Source: Bretschneidera sinensis (Eukaryota; Streptophyta; Magnoliopsida; Brassicales; Akaniaceae). From it: a DNA stretch of 64,000 nt. Of the stretch, positions 22,072 through 34,163 are shown in pieces. The notes beneath the pieces were generated by a model, which worked only from the letters and a program-made list of their open reading frames with translations, searched no databases and was not told the origin of the DNA. The position numbers and the translations under genes are program-made. The DNA lies in contig CM043700.1 of assembly GCA_023935145.1 (NCBI GenBank), positions 144,655,328 through 144,719,327 on the forward strand, read 5' to 3'. Positions within the stretch are counted from its first letter, which is position 1, and each line of letters starts with the position of its first letter.

Positions 22072-23575
22072 ACCTATTTGAGTCTCAACCAGCCCTTTCC
22101 ATACCACTAACTTATTCAAGACATCTGATTTATTTCTAAGCAAATAAACCCACACTCTTCTTGAATAATCATCAATTAAAGACAGAAAGTAAATGTTACC
22201 TCCCTGTGTTGGTGTCCTTGCTGGTCCCCAAAGGTCTGCATGAATGTAGTCAAGAATGCCCTTAGACTTGTGCACTCCGGTGTTAAAGCTGACCCGGTGT
22301 TGCTTCTCAAGAACACAACACTCACAGAAATCAAATTCCTCTACTTTGTCTCCACCAAGTAGGCCTTCCTTTCTAAGAGCTTGCAAGCCCTCTTCGCTCA
22401 TATGTCCCAAATGAGTATGCCAAAAGGCTGCCTCATCCATCTCAGCCATCAAGCTTGCTGCTTGATCATTGATTTCTGTCTCTCCGATTATCTCATAGAG
22501 TCCATTGTTTCTTTCTACCTTGATCACTACCAAAGATCCCTTGGCCACCTTGATCTTTCCTCCCTCTATCTTGCATGTGTACCCCATGGAATCTAGCTGC
22601 CCCAATGAGATCAAATTCCTCCTCAAATCCGAGAGATACCTCACATTTTTCAGTAGCCTTGTCATTCCATCAAACATCCTCACCTGGATGTCTCCTATGC
22701 CTTTCACTTGGTAAGAAATATCATTCCCTAAGAAAACTCTTTCATCATTGGTTTCATTGAAATTTTTGAACAAACTTCGGTGAGGGCACATGTGATGAGT
22801 GCACCCGGTATCCAAGATCCATTTCCCGCTACCTTCTTGCCCCTTGCTCACACCCGAGCACACAACAAGAACATCATCATCTTGCTATTCTGTTTTGGCA
22901 ACCAAAGCCTCTCCATTCTTGGTATGACTTCCTCCTCTATCCCTTGTCATCTTCTTGCAGTCTTTCTTGACATGACCCTCTTATGGCAGTAGTAGTAGCT
23001 CTTCCCTCTAAATCTCAGTTTAGAATGCATTCTCCCATGGCTCTCTCCTCTACCTCTATCCCGGTAGTAGCCATGCATGCTGCTGTGCACTCTCCCATAG
23101 CTCTCTCCTTTACCTCTATTCTAATAGTAGCCACGATTGCTGCCATACTGAGTTGCTGGCCTTCTTTTAAAGAACAGTTCTTTACCAGTTGATGTACTCC
23201 TTATCTTGGCATCAAGATTATCTTGCAACTCTTTCTTAGGATCAAATTTAAAAACAAAGATTCGTTTACGAAAATAACTCTTATCTGAAAGAGTCTTGGC
23301 AAGAAACAACTCATCTAGTTTCTTCCATATTGCAGCTGGATCTTCTGGGTCTTCGCACTCCCTTGTGACATTATCCAACAAGTGCAAAAAGATGGTGCTG
23401 TAAGCCATCTTCTTCAGCTCGGTCTGCTGGTCCTCCGTGACACTTGCTGGAAAAACATCATCTTTCCAATAGCCAAGTCCACTTTTTGTTGCATTAGAAC
23501 CACTTTGATCTTCCCCTTCCAAAGAGCAAAGTCTCCATTTCCATCAAACTTCTCAATACCAAAATTTGAAGCCAT
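22072..23575 (-). pseudogene. Ty1/copia fragment: gag, protease, start of integrase
   Basis: Minus strand. An ATG at about 23575 starts a gag of the type beginning MASNFGIEKFDG; a frameshift near 23470 and further breaks follow. A zinc knuckle (YYCHK...VKKDC pattern) lies near 22980 with a local ~66-bp duplication at 23028-23130. From 22863 the frame is open through a protease (WILDTGCTHHMC), a GAG-pre-integrase H/C motif (FWHTHLGHMSEEGLQ; CECCVLEKQHR) and the start of integrase (DLWGPARTPTQGG; IDDYSRRVWVYLL). It stops at the boundary with the chromovirus-like LTR, so the rest of integrase, RT and 3' LTR are gone. Confidence 0.9.
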
Positions 23576-24109
23576 CTTTCATGTGAGAAATGAGGCTAGG
23601 AAACCCTTTTTATAGCCATCCACTTCTTGGACATTCTTGTGAGTTAATCTCCACCCTTAGATCTTGATGACCACTTAACCATGGCCTTCCATCAATCCTA
23701 AGTGGTGCTGTGCATTTTAAACTTGCATTCACGTACCTAAGAGAAGGCTAAAGCATGTTGTCCATGTGTGCCGACCAGTGCTGCAGTGTCAACTTCCCAG
23801 CACTGCAGCTTTGAGTTTCTGTCCCTTGTGCTATTCCTGCCAGATTCCAGCGCTGCAACGCTGAGGAACCAGCGCTATAGCTTGGAGTTGCTATCCCCTT
23901 CACACAACACCCTTTTGCTTGTGTGCAGAAGTGCGCACACTAGTGCGCATGGCCTTCCCTTGCTCCAAAATGAAGCACACACATGTGTGCAGCCTTCTAA
24001 CTTGCTGAACTTTGATCCTCCACATTTGGTTTATACTTTAACCATCTTTGAACCATACTTGGACATGTTTGAACATTAGACAAATACCAACACCATGAAA
24101 TGTAGGGAG
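23576..24109. other. Gene-free stretch, probably 5' leader or LTR of the copia fragment
   Basis: No coding frame is believable. The stretch is rich in CAGTGCTGCAG-like and GTGTGTGCAG-like short repeats (about 23770-24000). It lies where the 5' leader and LTR of the copia fragment should be, but no LTR partner exists in the window to test this. Confidence 0.4.
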
Positions 24110-25620
24110 TAATTGAATCATCCCTGGTTTAAGATCTAATTGGCGAGTATTGGTTGGAAACATGATGCATGATGGTGTGGTTGTACGTGTAGGGTGGAGG
24201 TAATCCTAAAGTGTCCTAGCAACATTCTCATTAGGGTTATCGACCATGTTAACAAAATCCTCTAAATTCTCTGATGATGGTGCACTATGGTTTGATCTAG
24301 GCGAGGTTTCAATATCGGACGTGAAATGAGAGGGTAATTCTAGTTCGGGTCCTCTTCCTCGGCAACGGCGCAAAAATTTTATTACGCCCAAAACAGTAAC
24401 GCGGTTGTTGTAGCACGGCTCTGGGGTGTCGATTCCACAGGGAAACAAGTTAACTATAAAGAAAGATATAAACCTTAATATGAGACGATATAATCAAAAT
24501 AAGTAAAGAATCTGAAATTGATGATGAAGTAATTGTGTAGGTTGTAAAATATGATAGAGGGACAACAAGGATCCTGGAATCCTCCCTAGGTTCGTTGCCC
24601 TAATCCTAATTTGATTCAGTTGTTTTTATCTTGATTGCACGTTTCACATCCCAAATATGTAATCAGCAAATATTCAATGAGAACATGTATAAACCCTAAT
24701 ATGATCATAATGAAATACTTCTTATTTCCGATTCATGCACACATGATCTATCCTATAGGTTTATCAAGAAACAACAATATATCTTTGTCGACAATATTGC
24801 AGTAATGGACAAACCTAAAAACTAGATTTACCGAACTCAATTATACCCAATAATCTTGACATAAGAGAAGCATGACTAAAGTTATATCAAGGAAAAAAAG
24901 ATACAATCACCGGAATAGATAAAATCTTATAATTAGATAAAGAAGTAAATCATGACAATGTTTGACAATAAATTCTTATTACAACTGAACCAAATAAGGG
25001 TAGATAGGGATAACTACACCTAGGGATTCATCCTCTTGCCTTGCTAGGAAGTTAGTTAGCCATGGTGTTCATGGCTAAACACTTTTGTGGATGAGCTGCT
25101 GCTTTGGGTTTTCTGGCCTTTTTTCTCAGCCTAGATCTCATTTCTCTTAAACCCCAAGTATCTTATTTATAGCACAGGAGTCCAAGGGTGTTTTTGGGTT
25201 TATTCTAATGTTTAAAAACCCTAATTAAAGTCTAACTCGAAGATGCAAATCCGTGTGCGCGCTGCGGTGCTGCTGGGGAGCACCGCAGTGCTAGGCATGT
25301 TCTGGATTGGGCGCCCTTCTGGGCACCGTGGTGCTGTTGGGGAGCACCGTAGTGCTAGGCCTTTTTGCTAATTTTCTTCATGCTTTGCCTCTCTATAGCC
25401 ACTTCTATGCTTCGTCGTGCATGGAACCTTGGTGCTTTTAGACAACAATCGCTTTTTCTCCTCTTTGGACTCAAAATACCTGAAATTGTACTGGAATAAG
25501 TTAGTGATCCAATAATATTCCTTAAGAGTTATCAACACACAAGAGTGCAATATAGACCGAGAAGAATCATAAAATGCTAACAATTAAACATCGTTGAGGT
25601 GCATTTTATGGCTCTTATCA
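24110..25620 (-). mobile_element. Truncated Ty3/gypsy element: one LTR plus the start of gag
   Basis: The minus strand from 25620 begins TGATAAGAGCCATAAAATGC, a typical plant gypsy LTR start, and runs about 1.25 kb. It is followed at 24372-24356 by TGCGCCGTTGCCGAGGA, one or two bases off the common plant tRNA-Asp primer site. About 250 bp of internal sequence follow, with a short open frame (LPSHFTSDIETSP), and then homology ends. The LTR interrupts the CACTA tnp2 remains at 25621. The second LTR is missing, so no age estimate is possible. Confidence 0.75.
24356..24372 (-). other. tRNA-Asp-type primer binding site
   Basis: The minus strand reads TGCGCCGTTGCCGAGGA against the family consensus that begins TGGCGCCGTTGCC. 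It fixes the LTR/internal boundary near 24373 and the element's orientation. Confidence 0.75.
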
Positions 25621-27945
25621 AAGGGGATCAAGGGTTTTAGAGCATAAAGATTTGAAAAATGATGATAACTCATAAACAACTACTACAACATGTCTAAGAA
25701 AAGATGCTCTTAAGGCAATAGGAAGGATTTCTTGCATCAATATGTGACCGTTATGACTCTTTAAGTTTGACAACTTACGATCCTTTAGGTTGACACATAT
25801 TGAGATGTTTGATGCATACCCATTAGGAACTTTAAGATTTACCAAAATTGTCAAGAAATTGTGCTTCTCCTTCGTGGACATAGTGTAGCATGCTAGAGGC
25901 AAGTGATCTTTTTCATTAGAAAAAATAACTAAATGGAGGTATTTCCTAATACCAATTTCCTCGAGATTGCGGCGTGACTTTTTATTATATTGAGTCTTAC
26001 CATCTATATTCAATATTGTTCCAATCAAATTATCACATACATTCTTCTCTATATGCATCACATCTAAATTATGACGCCATAGATTGTCTTTCTAATAAGG
26101 TAACTAAAAAAAAATGCTTCTTTTTTTCCACAACATATCTATAACTCCCTCATCCATGGGAAGATCCTCATTATCAACATTTTATAGTAAATCTTCCACA
26201 CCCTCAAAAAGGTTATCAACTTCATCCACTAGTACTTGCCCCGTAGAGGTACCAATATCCTCTCTTGCCCTATTCTTAGAAGGCTTTGAGGTTTTACCAT
26301 AGATATAGTTTCCACCCTCTAGTTGTCTTAAAATATCGTGTCCAGACGGTGGAACAGGAGCAGATCCCAACTCTATGGCGCCATCAAACTGATCCTTTGA
26401 AAACGAAACTCATGATTTTCTGCTAACCATCGACGACGACTTATATAGCAAAACTTTTCCCCGTGCTTTAACCATATAGAATGCGTAGATTCCCCACATC
26501 ATGGACAAGCAACCCACCTCTTGATGCTCCAACCAGATAAGTTTGCATATATTGAAAAATCATTAATGGTCCAAAGAAGAGAAGCGCGCAGCTTAAAGCT
26601 TTGATTAGTGGACGCATCAAACGCATTAACACCATCCCATAATTGTTTCAACTCTTCCATTAGAGGCTGCAAAAAGATATCAATATCATTACCGAGGCTT
26701 TTCTCACCAGGAATAACCATTGAAAGGAGGACGGATGTTTGCTTCATGCAAAGCCACGGTGGTAAGTTGTATAGGACCAAAAGAATGAGCTATGTGCTAT
26801 AAGTTGAACTCATTGTTCGAAAGGGATTGAACCCGTCACTAGTTAGGCCAAGCCTAACACTCTGAGAATCAACTGCAAAATCGAGATACAAAGTATCAAA
26901 TTCATTCCAGGCTAATCTATCCACTGGGTGTCTTAAAATCCCATCCTTTGTCCGATTTGTATCATGCCATCTCATCAACGAAGCCGTTTTAGATGATATA
27001 TATATCCTCTTCAATCTCAGTATTAGCGAAAAATAACGCAACACTTTAGCTGGCTTTTCTTTTTAGATTAACCATCAATCTCATTCAACGGATCCTCATC
27101 ATCAACATTGTTTTTAACCCACCATGGCACACCACATATATGACAAAATTCATCATTCACATGCTCAACCCAATACAGTGTGCAGTCATTAGGAAAAACA
27201 TGAATATTCTCATAGCCAAGACCCAATCCTTTGATAATCTTCATGGCTTTATATAATTTGATGGCAATGGAGCACACATCGGAAATGCCATATTGATAAG
27301 CTCAAGCAACATAGTAAGAGATTTACCAAACCACCCATTCAAACATTTGAGGTGTAGTAGATATAACATAAAACTTAACTTTGTGAAATTCTGACATCTA
27401 GGATAAAGTTCATTATCATAATCTTTCATCAAATTGCGATACTGAGCCGTCTCATCAATAGCAGAACGAACTGGATGTTCGACATGTGAAGGATCACCAT
27501 AATTATTGAACTCAAACCCACCATGGGCCTATTGCTCTTCACCGTGCTCATTTAAAGATCCCACTTCAATTCCTAAACTTAACGGTTCATTTTTTGGGTT
27601 TTCACAAGTAACCTCGAAGGCACCTCGGAGCAAACCCAACACGTCATCTCGTCCCATGAAACCAACTAGAACATCAGTGGGTTGTAAACTAGTGTGAGTG
27701 TGGTCTATACGAGAGACTTTCTCCCCATGAAAAACCCACTCGGTGTAACCTAGACTAAACCCATTATACAATAGATGCTTCTGAACAATTTCTGGTTCGA
27801 ATGAATAACAATTACCACATCTCTTACATGGACAAACAATACTACCACGACCACAAGCTTTCTGACACGCAAATATAATGAAGTTTGCAATACCATCTAT
27901 ATAGGCTTTACTCGACCTCGGTTTATCTATCCAACTTTTATCCAT
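25621..27945 (-). pseudogene. CACTA (En/Spm) tnp2-type transposase remains
   Basis: Minus strand, in several broken frames. 27945-27529 encodes the transposase-associated N-terminal domain (start MDKSWIDKPR; CPCKRCGN; HLLYNGF). 27277-27068, 27044-26790 and 26780-26499 encode successive pieces of the tnp2 transposase domain (CHICGVPWW; LRLGLTSDGFNPF-like block; LYNLPPWLCMKQ). 26061-25618 encodes MMHIEKNVCDNLIGT and following. Many stops and frameshifts separate them; some gaps may be introns. The 3' part is cut by the gypsy LTR at 25620. The encoded enzyme class cuts and pastes CACTA elements; this copy is inactive. Confidence 0.88.
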
Positions 27946-28731
27946 TTTTAGATGATGCCAATAGACTTTCCTAAAACTATGTTAAGAAAGTCAGAATTGA
28001 AATATTTTTGGCAAAAGAATGCATAATCACAAACTTAGACTTGATTGGTAAGTGGATGAACTGAAATTGATAACAACAAATTGAGTAAATACTTTGACCT
28101 ACCAAAAAAACAATCTTAAATCCGTTTCTAAGATCAATCACCATATGAAGTTATACTTATCTTTTCAAAGAATCTATATTTAATATTATATACAAAGTAT
28201 CCCAATAAAAAAAAAACAAATTATTCATGTAAAGACAAGTAAATCTTAATGTTATTATTTTCAATCATAACGGTTTTAATTGTGTTAATTAAGTCTAATA
28301 AACAAAAATTATATCAAATACCTCTAAAAGCAATTTATAAAATGATCTATATTTATAAGAAAGTAACTGAATTTGTGTCAATTGAGTCTCACAAACATGT
28401 TTTACGAAACAATAAACAATTTATGTCTTAATTATTATTTATCATATACCATTTCTTTTCCAATAAACCAGCAATCAGATCTTACAAAGTAGGTTCAACT
28501 ACTAGTTTTCTTTTCCAAGTTAAACAGAGAGTATGTCTAATGATGAAGGTTAAGAAGCATGAAACATAATTATTTTTCCTTCAGAACCCCCACCAAAACT
28601 ATGATATATTACTCTAATATAGGAATCAAGATATTAGCACCTAACCTTCAGAATTTGTTTTGAAATATTTCATCTAGAAGTTGGGTGCCTTCCACCAACA
28701 TTCAAGAAAGTGAAGAAGCCCATTCCTTCAC
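27946..28731. other. AT-rich gene-free stretch upstream of tnp2
   Basis: About 790 bp of AT-rich DNA. No coding frame, repeat or CACTA right end (TAGTG with subterminal repeats) could be recognised. Confidence 0.5.
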
Positions 28732-28747
28732 TACAAGATAAATTGTC

Positions 28748-28985
28748 AGCGCCGGCGCTTTTTTTTGAATTTTCGACGCTTTTTACAAGCGCCAGATCAA
28801 GCGCCGGAATGTGTGGTGTTGAAACGCAAATACCGGCGCTTTGATTTAGCGCCGCAATATGCATATTTTTCCGGCGCTTTGAAGCTCCGGTATGTAGCGG
28901 CAATTCCAAGCGCCGGTATGTAGCGGCACTTCCAAGCACCGGTATGTAACGGCACTTCAAAGCGCTGGTATATAAGCGACGCGAA
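28748..28985. repeat. GCGCCGG subterminal repeats of the second CACTA element
   Basis: Within about 240 bp the core GCGCCGG or its complement CCGGCGC occurs repeatedly in both orientations, often extended to AAGCGCCGGTATGTA or CGGTATGTAGCGGCA. CACTA elements carry arrays of short transposase-binding motifs at their ends; this array has the right place and density. Binding is inference. Confidence 0.75.
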
Positions 28986-29239
28986 AAATACACTCCCCCC
29001 CCCCAAATGAATTTCGGTTTTAATTATGTTTTTTAACTTTGACTTAAATATCAACATACATTCTATATGCAAATGTTCTTCGAAATATAAAATGCATCAT
29101 CCATAAAAATTCTTTTAGTCAACATAAACATCATAAACATCTTATTTACACACAAAAAAAACAGTCATAGTTCATATATAAAATTCATATAAAAACAAAG
29201 TAATGGAAATGTAGTATGAAAAATTATTTTAGCATCACG

Positions 29240-29635
29240 AAATCAATCATAAGGTCCTCTATTAGCCAAATGTTGTAGTAAAGACTTTAGTTCATCCATT
29301 TGGGATTGCATATTATTTATTTGATCATCGTGTCTCGCCGTTATTTATTGAATTTGTTGCGCATACTGTTGATTGTTTTCTTCTATTTGTGCTCTCAAAC
29401 TATTTATCTCTTCAGCATAGCCTCCATGGTATCCCATATCATTCCTTATTTAAGCTGAAAGTCCAAACACAGCAGAGGGAGTAACTCCAAAACCCTGACC
29501 TCGGACACGACCGGAACTCTCTTCACCCATAAGTTCGGTGAAGACTTCATTTTGTATTGCTAAATTATTGCTAGCATCAGAGGATCCTGAAGCTGCAACA
29601 AGTTCAGCAACACGACCTTCAGCTGTCACCTATAA
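29240..29635 (-). pseudogene. CACTA second-gene exon (plant transposase, PF03004-like)
   Basis: Minus strand. After an AG acceptor at about 29636 the frame reads a block with NEVFTELMGEESSGRVRGQG and GVTPSAVFG, typical of the Ptta/En/Spm plant transposase family, then a Gln/Glu-rich coiled-coil-like tail (EEINSLRAQIEENNQQ; MQSQMDELKSLLQ) to a stop near 29240. Two TAA codons interrupt it. Upstream exons were not found. Confidence 0.75.
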
Positions 29636-29664
29636 TTAAGAAACAATAAAGATTAAACTCCGCC

Positions 29665-30350
29665 GAATATTTAGTAGCTAATAACAGCGCAATATACATA
29701 AAACAAAATATGTTTAATAACATATTTTATAGAAAAACGGGTAGAATTTCCCTAATTTTTCATAAAACCTCATGCGAAAAAAAAACAAATATACAATCTA
29801 AGCCGAATATTTAGTAGCTAATAACCGCACAATATACATAAAACAAAATGTGTTTATCATATTTTATAGAAAAACGGGCAGAATTTCCCCAATTTTTTTA
29901 TAAAACCTCCTGCGAAAGAAAAACAAATATACAATCCAAGCCGAATATTTAGTAGCTAATAACAGCGCAATATACATAAAACAAAATGTGTTTAACATAT
30001 TTTATAGAAAAATGGACAGAATTTCCCCTATTTTTTCATAAAATCTCCTGCGAAAGAAAAACAAATATACAATCTAAGCCGAATATTTAGTAGCTAATAA
30101 CAGTGCAATATACATAAAACAAAATGTGTTTATCATATTTTATAGAAAAACGGGCAGAATTTCCCCCATTTTTCATAAAACCTCCTGCGAAAGAAAAACA
30201 AATATACAATCCAAGCCGAATATTTAGTAGCTAATAACAGCGCAATATACATAAAAAAAAATGTGTTTAACATATTTTATAGAAAAATTGGCAGAATTTC
30301 CCATATTTTTTCATTAAACCTCCTGCGAAAGAAAAAAATATATATAATCC
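29665..30350. repeat. ~138-bp tandem repeat, five copies
   Basis: The landmark GAATATTTAGTAGCTAATAA recurs at 29665, 29805, 29943, 30081 and 30218 (steps 140, 138, 138, 137). Each unit also contains CGCAATATACATAAAACAAA and a GGGCAGAATTTCCCC-like block. It lies just upstream of the CACTA exon, so probably in an intron. Confidence 0.92.
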
Positions 30351-31129
30351 AAGCAATGTACCTAATTTTGACAAAATGTACAAAGCAACAAAGTATCATC
30401 TATGCTCGTCGATGGTCACCACCATACAAAATCATCCCACTTTTATCAACACAACTCCAAAAGTGTAACTAGGATATCATTTTTACCTTCAAAGCATAAA
30501 ATCTTCACCATACATTCAGCTTCCTTTGTTTAGTACATAAAATCTTCACCATACATAAAATTTGTTTAGTACTAATCTAGTTTGAAAAAAAATGAAAAGC
30601 ATGATCAAGTTCCCAACCTCACCTGCTGCCAATTAAACACATTTACTGATCTAAGATTCAGATCTATATCTAATTAGTAATTAAAGAAATAAAACGGATC
30701 ATATTTCAAACACAGCTCTAATATATATGTCAGGATCACATTGCCCAACAGATTAATCCTAAAGGTACAAGAACTAGACAGATGTATTCCTCTGGCGCCA
30801 AGGGAGTACTACATGTGTACACAACAAAAGAACCATTTACAAAGATAAGAGAGTATGACAATGAAGTCTATGAAGTCATCCTCATTTAAAAAATAATAAT
30901 AACATCAAACTTTTGGGTCAAAAATATTTTATCACCCTTCCTTGATGAAAGATATATATTTCTTAACTTAATTGAAGGCTCTCTTCTTTCTTTCATTCCA
31001 CATCAAGTGAAAATAAAAAGGAATAAAATTTTTTTTAGGCTTTTCCCCTATTTTTAAAGATGTTCAACTTATCATAAATTGTCGTGATACATCATCAATA
31101 AAAGTCCCATCCTTGCATTTATGAATTCT
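30351..31129. other. Gene-free stretch
   Basis: About 780 bp with no recognisable gene or repeat family. The boundary between CACTA DNA and the host upstream region probably lies here, but no terminal TAGTG was found. Confidence 0.45.
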
Positions 31130-31810
31130 CTTAAATAAGTAGTTGAAGATGGATTAAGTATGACATGATTGCAGGATATGAATCATTCTAAACAAGTCAT
31201 CTTGGATTAAATTTGCTCTCTTTCTTTTTTTACTTCTGGGTTTGGTTTGGTTTGATTTTTTCAACAAAAAAAATATCTTTCTCCTTTTGTGGGGTACAAT
31301 GGTTTAACCATCAATTGTGAATGACTGGGGACTCAAGACGAAGTTCTGCCTTTGAGGCAATTACCTTTCAAATTTTTGGGCTGGAAAGCCTGCCATATGC
31401 ATCCATTTTCTATACAGACTTGGAAATTACTTTGGCCATTGACTCCATTAATCAATGTATAATTTTTTATTTAGTTATATTGTTATTATTTTTTTTTATT
31501 AATATAATATTTTTTTTTTTAAAGAACATTCAACAATTTTTGAAATTTTTTTACTTGTGAGATATATTTTGTGTTTTATCAATATTTAATAATAGAAAAA
31601 ATAATAATTTTAGTGTTGCAAAAATTTTATATTTGTTTCATAATAAATCATATTAAAAAAATTATTATTAAATTTTTTATATTATTAAGATTTTAAGATA
31701 ATTTCATTAATAAATAATGTATAAAAGAATTAAATTGCAATTAATTAAAATTTAAAAGCTTTTGATACTAAATCTATAGTTTAATAATCTAAATATTAGT
31801 AACTAGTGGT
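31130..31810 (+). other. Relict chitinase upstream region
   Basis: 31130-31465 matches the chitinase upstream DNA at 39180-39660 (shared AAGATGGATTAAGTATGACA and TTTCAAATTTTTGGGCTGG) with internal deletions, and 31466-31810 matches 41095-41425 and 60000-60320. It is the promoter side of an older chitinase copy whose coding start is lost; the LINE begins where the gene should continue. Confidence 0.75.
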
Positions 31811-32766
31811 CGGTTGCCTTCTTCAGCATTCACCTCGACAGAAATTGTTTCTTTAGACTTTTCAAGAAATCAACTAATAGGTCACCTGGATGGCATCTTG
31901 CGAAATAAAAAATTGAAAAATAATCAATGAGCTGTTACAGAGAGAATAGAACCGTTACACCTTGGCTCGTCTCGTGAGGTTCGCCCGGCTCCACTGTCCC
32001 TCGAGCTGACACGGCTGGCTCTCGTCTGCCGGAAGCTATTCCAGTGTGCTTGGTCGGTGAGCCTCGAAGAGCTTGGAGGCATCATTCTGCTGCCTGGGTC
32101 TCATTCTCTGGCACTGTCGCAGTTCGTCTTTCCGTTGCCTTTTTTTGTCTGTCGGTAGCCGATCTGGCGAACTTGGTTGGAGAGCCTCGCCGAGCTTTCT
32201 GCTGCCTAGGTATGTTCTTCATCTTTATAAGTTTGTATTGTTTTTTTTTTTTAGAAATCATCATGTCTGTGCTTTATTTAACTTACTGGAGAGAAGTGAG
32301 AATATAGTCGTTTGAGTTTGCTCGTCTGTCGGAAGCTGCTCTGGCGAGTTCGATGGTGTACCTCGAGCTTGGATGAGCTGGTGTTGCCCGGGTCCCCACT
32401 CTCCGGCACTATCGCACTGCCTGGGTCTCCTTCTCCGGCTCCGTCGCTGTTCGCTTTCTGTTACAGTCAATTTTTTTCAGGCACTGTCGCTCCTCTTTTT
32501 CCGTTTTCTCTGGTCTGCTCCCCTGGTTTGTTTGGTTCCTTGCACCTTGTCCCTACCGACCCAACTAGCATTAACCTCTTTTTTCGGCGACAGTCCGATC
32601 TGAGGGCTGCATCGGCTTTCCTCCCCACTGCCACATCTCCTCTAGTGACCTCCCCCTCCTTCTCCACCTCCTCCTCCTCCTCTTCTACCTTTGTCTTTAC
32701 CACCACCTTTTCCAGCGCCTTGAATTAACAGGTCTCGCCGTCACCTTAAGGAGCCCCCTCCCTCCG

Positions 32767-34163
32767 ATGGCCCTGCCGTCGGCGGGGAACGCCGGTAATG
32801 GTGATTATCTGGTGAAATTTTATGCACATGCAGTTGCTAAACCGGTGGAAAACTCAACTTATAAAATTCCTTTGAGATTTTCGGTGGATATTAATGGAGA
32901 ACTAAGATTCATTTTTACGGAATCAGAAATGGTTAAAACGGTAAAAGATTATAAATTAGCCATTGTTATGAAATTTATGCATGCAAGATCATCGATTGAT
33001 AGTATCAAATTGAACATAGTCAAGAAATGGGGTTTGGTGGAAATCCCAACGATCAGTTTCATGGATAATTATCATGTCCTTATTCAGATGAAGAATGAAC
33101 GTGATTTTGTGCATGGATGGGCACGTGAAGGAAGAACGATGGATGGATATTCTTTTCGGCTGTTTAAATGGACCAAGGAGTTTGATTTATATAAAGAAAC
33201 CCCATTGGCTCCTCAATGGATTTTTCTACCTCGTCTACCAATACACCTTTATCGATGTGATTGTCTTCAAATTTTTGCAACAAGCTTCGGTAAATATCTA
33301 GGGACAGATAATGCCACATTGAATCGAACGAGAGCGACGGGTGCAAGAATATGTGTAGAAGTGGATTTGTCTATGGAACCAGTGAAAGGTATCCCCATTG
33401 TGTTTTCTCCGATAAAGTGTATCCGGTAAGAGGCTACATATGAGAAGTGCCACCGACAAGGACATACAGCAGTTGTCTGTAGGGTCGGAAAGGGTCATAA
33501 AATTGAAAATGAACTGAAAGAAAAGAAAAGAATTTGGCAACCGATCCAAAAAAAAAAAATATAAGAGGGGAAGCTTCGGGGGCTAAGGATGGGTTGGATA
33601 CAGAAAAAAATGTGGTCTCGACTAATGACAATGTATCGAATAGTATGGAAAAAAATTATGACAAGCAGAACAATACAGTGTTGGTAGATAACAATGAGGC
33701 AGTCGTTTGTCCGGATGTTGATACGATAAAAAATAAGTTAAATAAAGGTGTTTTTGTAGATAACCAACAGGAAGAAATAGATAAGGAACGTGAGGAAGTT
33801 GGGTGTGATGAGTTGGAGGTGATTTCTGAAGCAGCACAAACATACGTGGTTTAGGAGAAAGGGTAGACGCATGTGGTTCCAGAAACAGGGCAGCCGCAAA
33901 GGGGTATTAAAAAACTCCCAATGTTAGCTGGGTTTTCAGATGTGACAAAAAACGTTGCTGATACGGTTGAAACATGGACAGATGAATTAGCTTTGGGTTT
34001 CTCTTCAAATCGGGAGGAAGAAGAAATTGCAGGCCTAAAGGGGAAAGAAAAAGCTTATGATTCAGACGGAGTTACTCGGTCACATCTTGAATTTAAGGGA
34101 GATGGAATAGTGAGGAAATCTCAGCGGGTCCACACCCGTCCTCAGAAATTAAGTTATGAGTGA
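32767..34163 (+). pseudogene. LINE ORF1 (DUF4283-like, zinc knuckle) with frame breaks
   Basis: Starts at ATG 32767. The first ~220 residues resemble the DUF4283 RNA-binding domain of plant LINE ORF1 and DUF4283 proteins (FMDNYHVLIQM; WIFLPRLPIHLY; GTDNATLNRTRATGARICVEVD). TAA at 33427-33429 closes it; the frame then continues into a partial knuckle (EKCHRQGHTAVVC). An A-run near 33550 shifts frame, and TAG codons at 33852 and about 33863 interrupt the Ser/Glu/Lys-rich tail, which ends TGA at 34161-34163. ORF1 products coat LINE RNA; this one cannot be made whole. Confidence 0.82.

Larger units (their letters stand above)
28732..30350 (-). mobile_element. Second CACTA element, left end and 3' part of its gene
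   Basis: A terminus CACTACAAGATAAATTG at 28732 is followed by a dense GCGCCGG-type subterminal region (28748-28985), the 3' end of a second CACTA gene (29240-29635) and an intronic tandem repeat (29665-30350). The gene points toward the terminus, the usual layout. The right end was not found, so the end given here is a minimum. It lies to the right of tnp2, opposite to the usual gene order, so it is probably a separate element. Confidence 0.7.

Noticed and set aside
33434..33843. Short minus-strand frames opposite LINE ORF1
   Set aside because: Shadows of a Lys/Glu-rich coding strand; no independent support.
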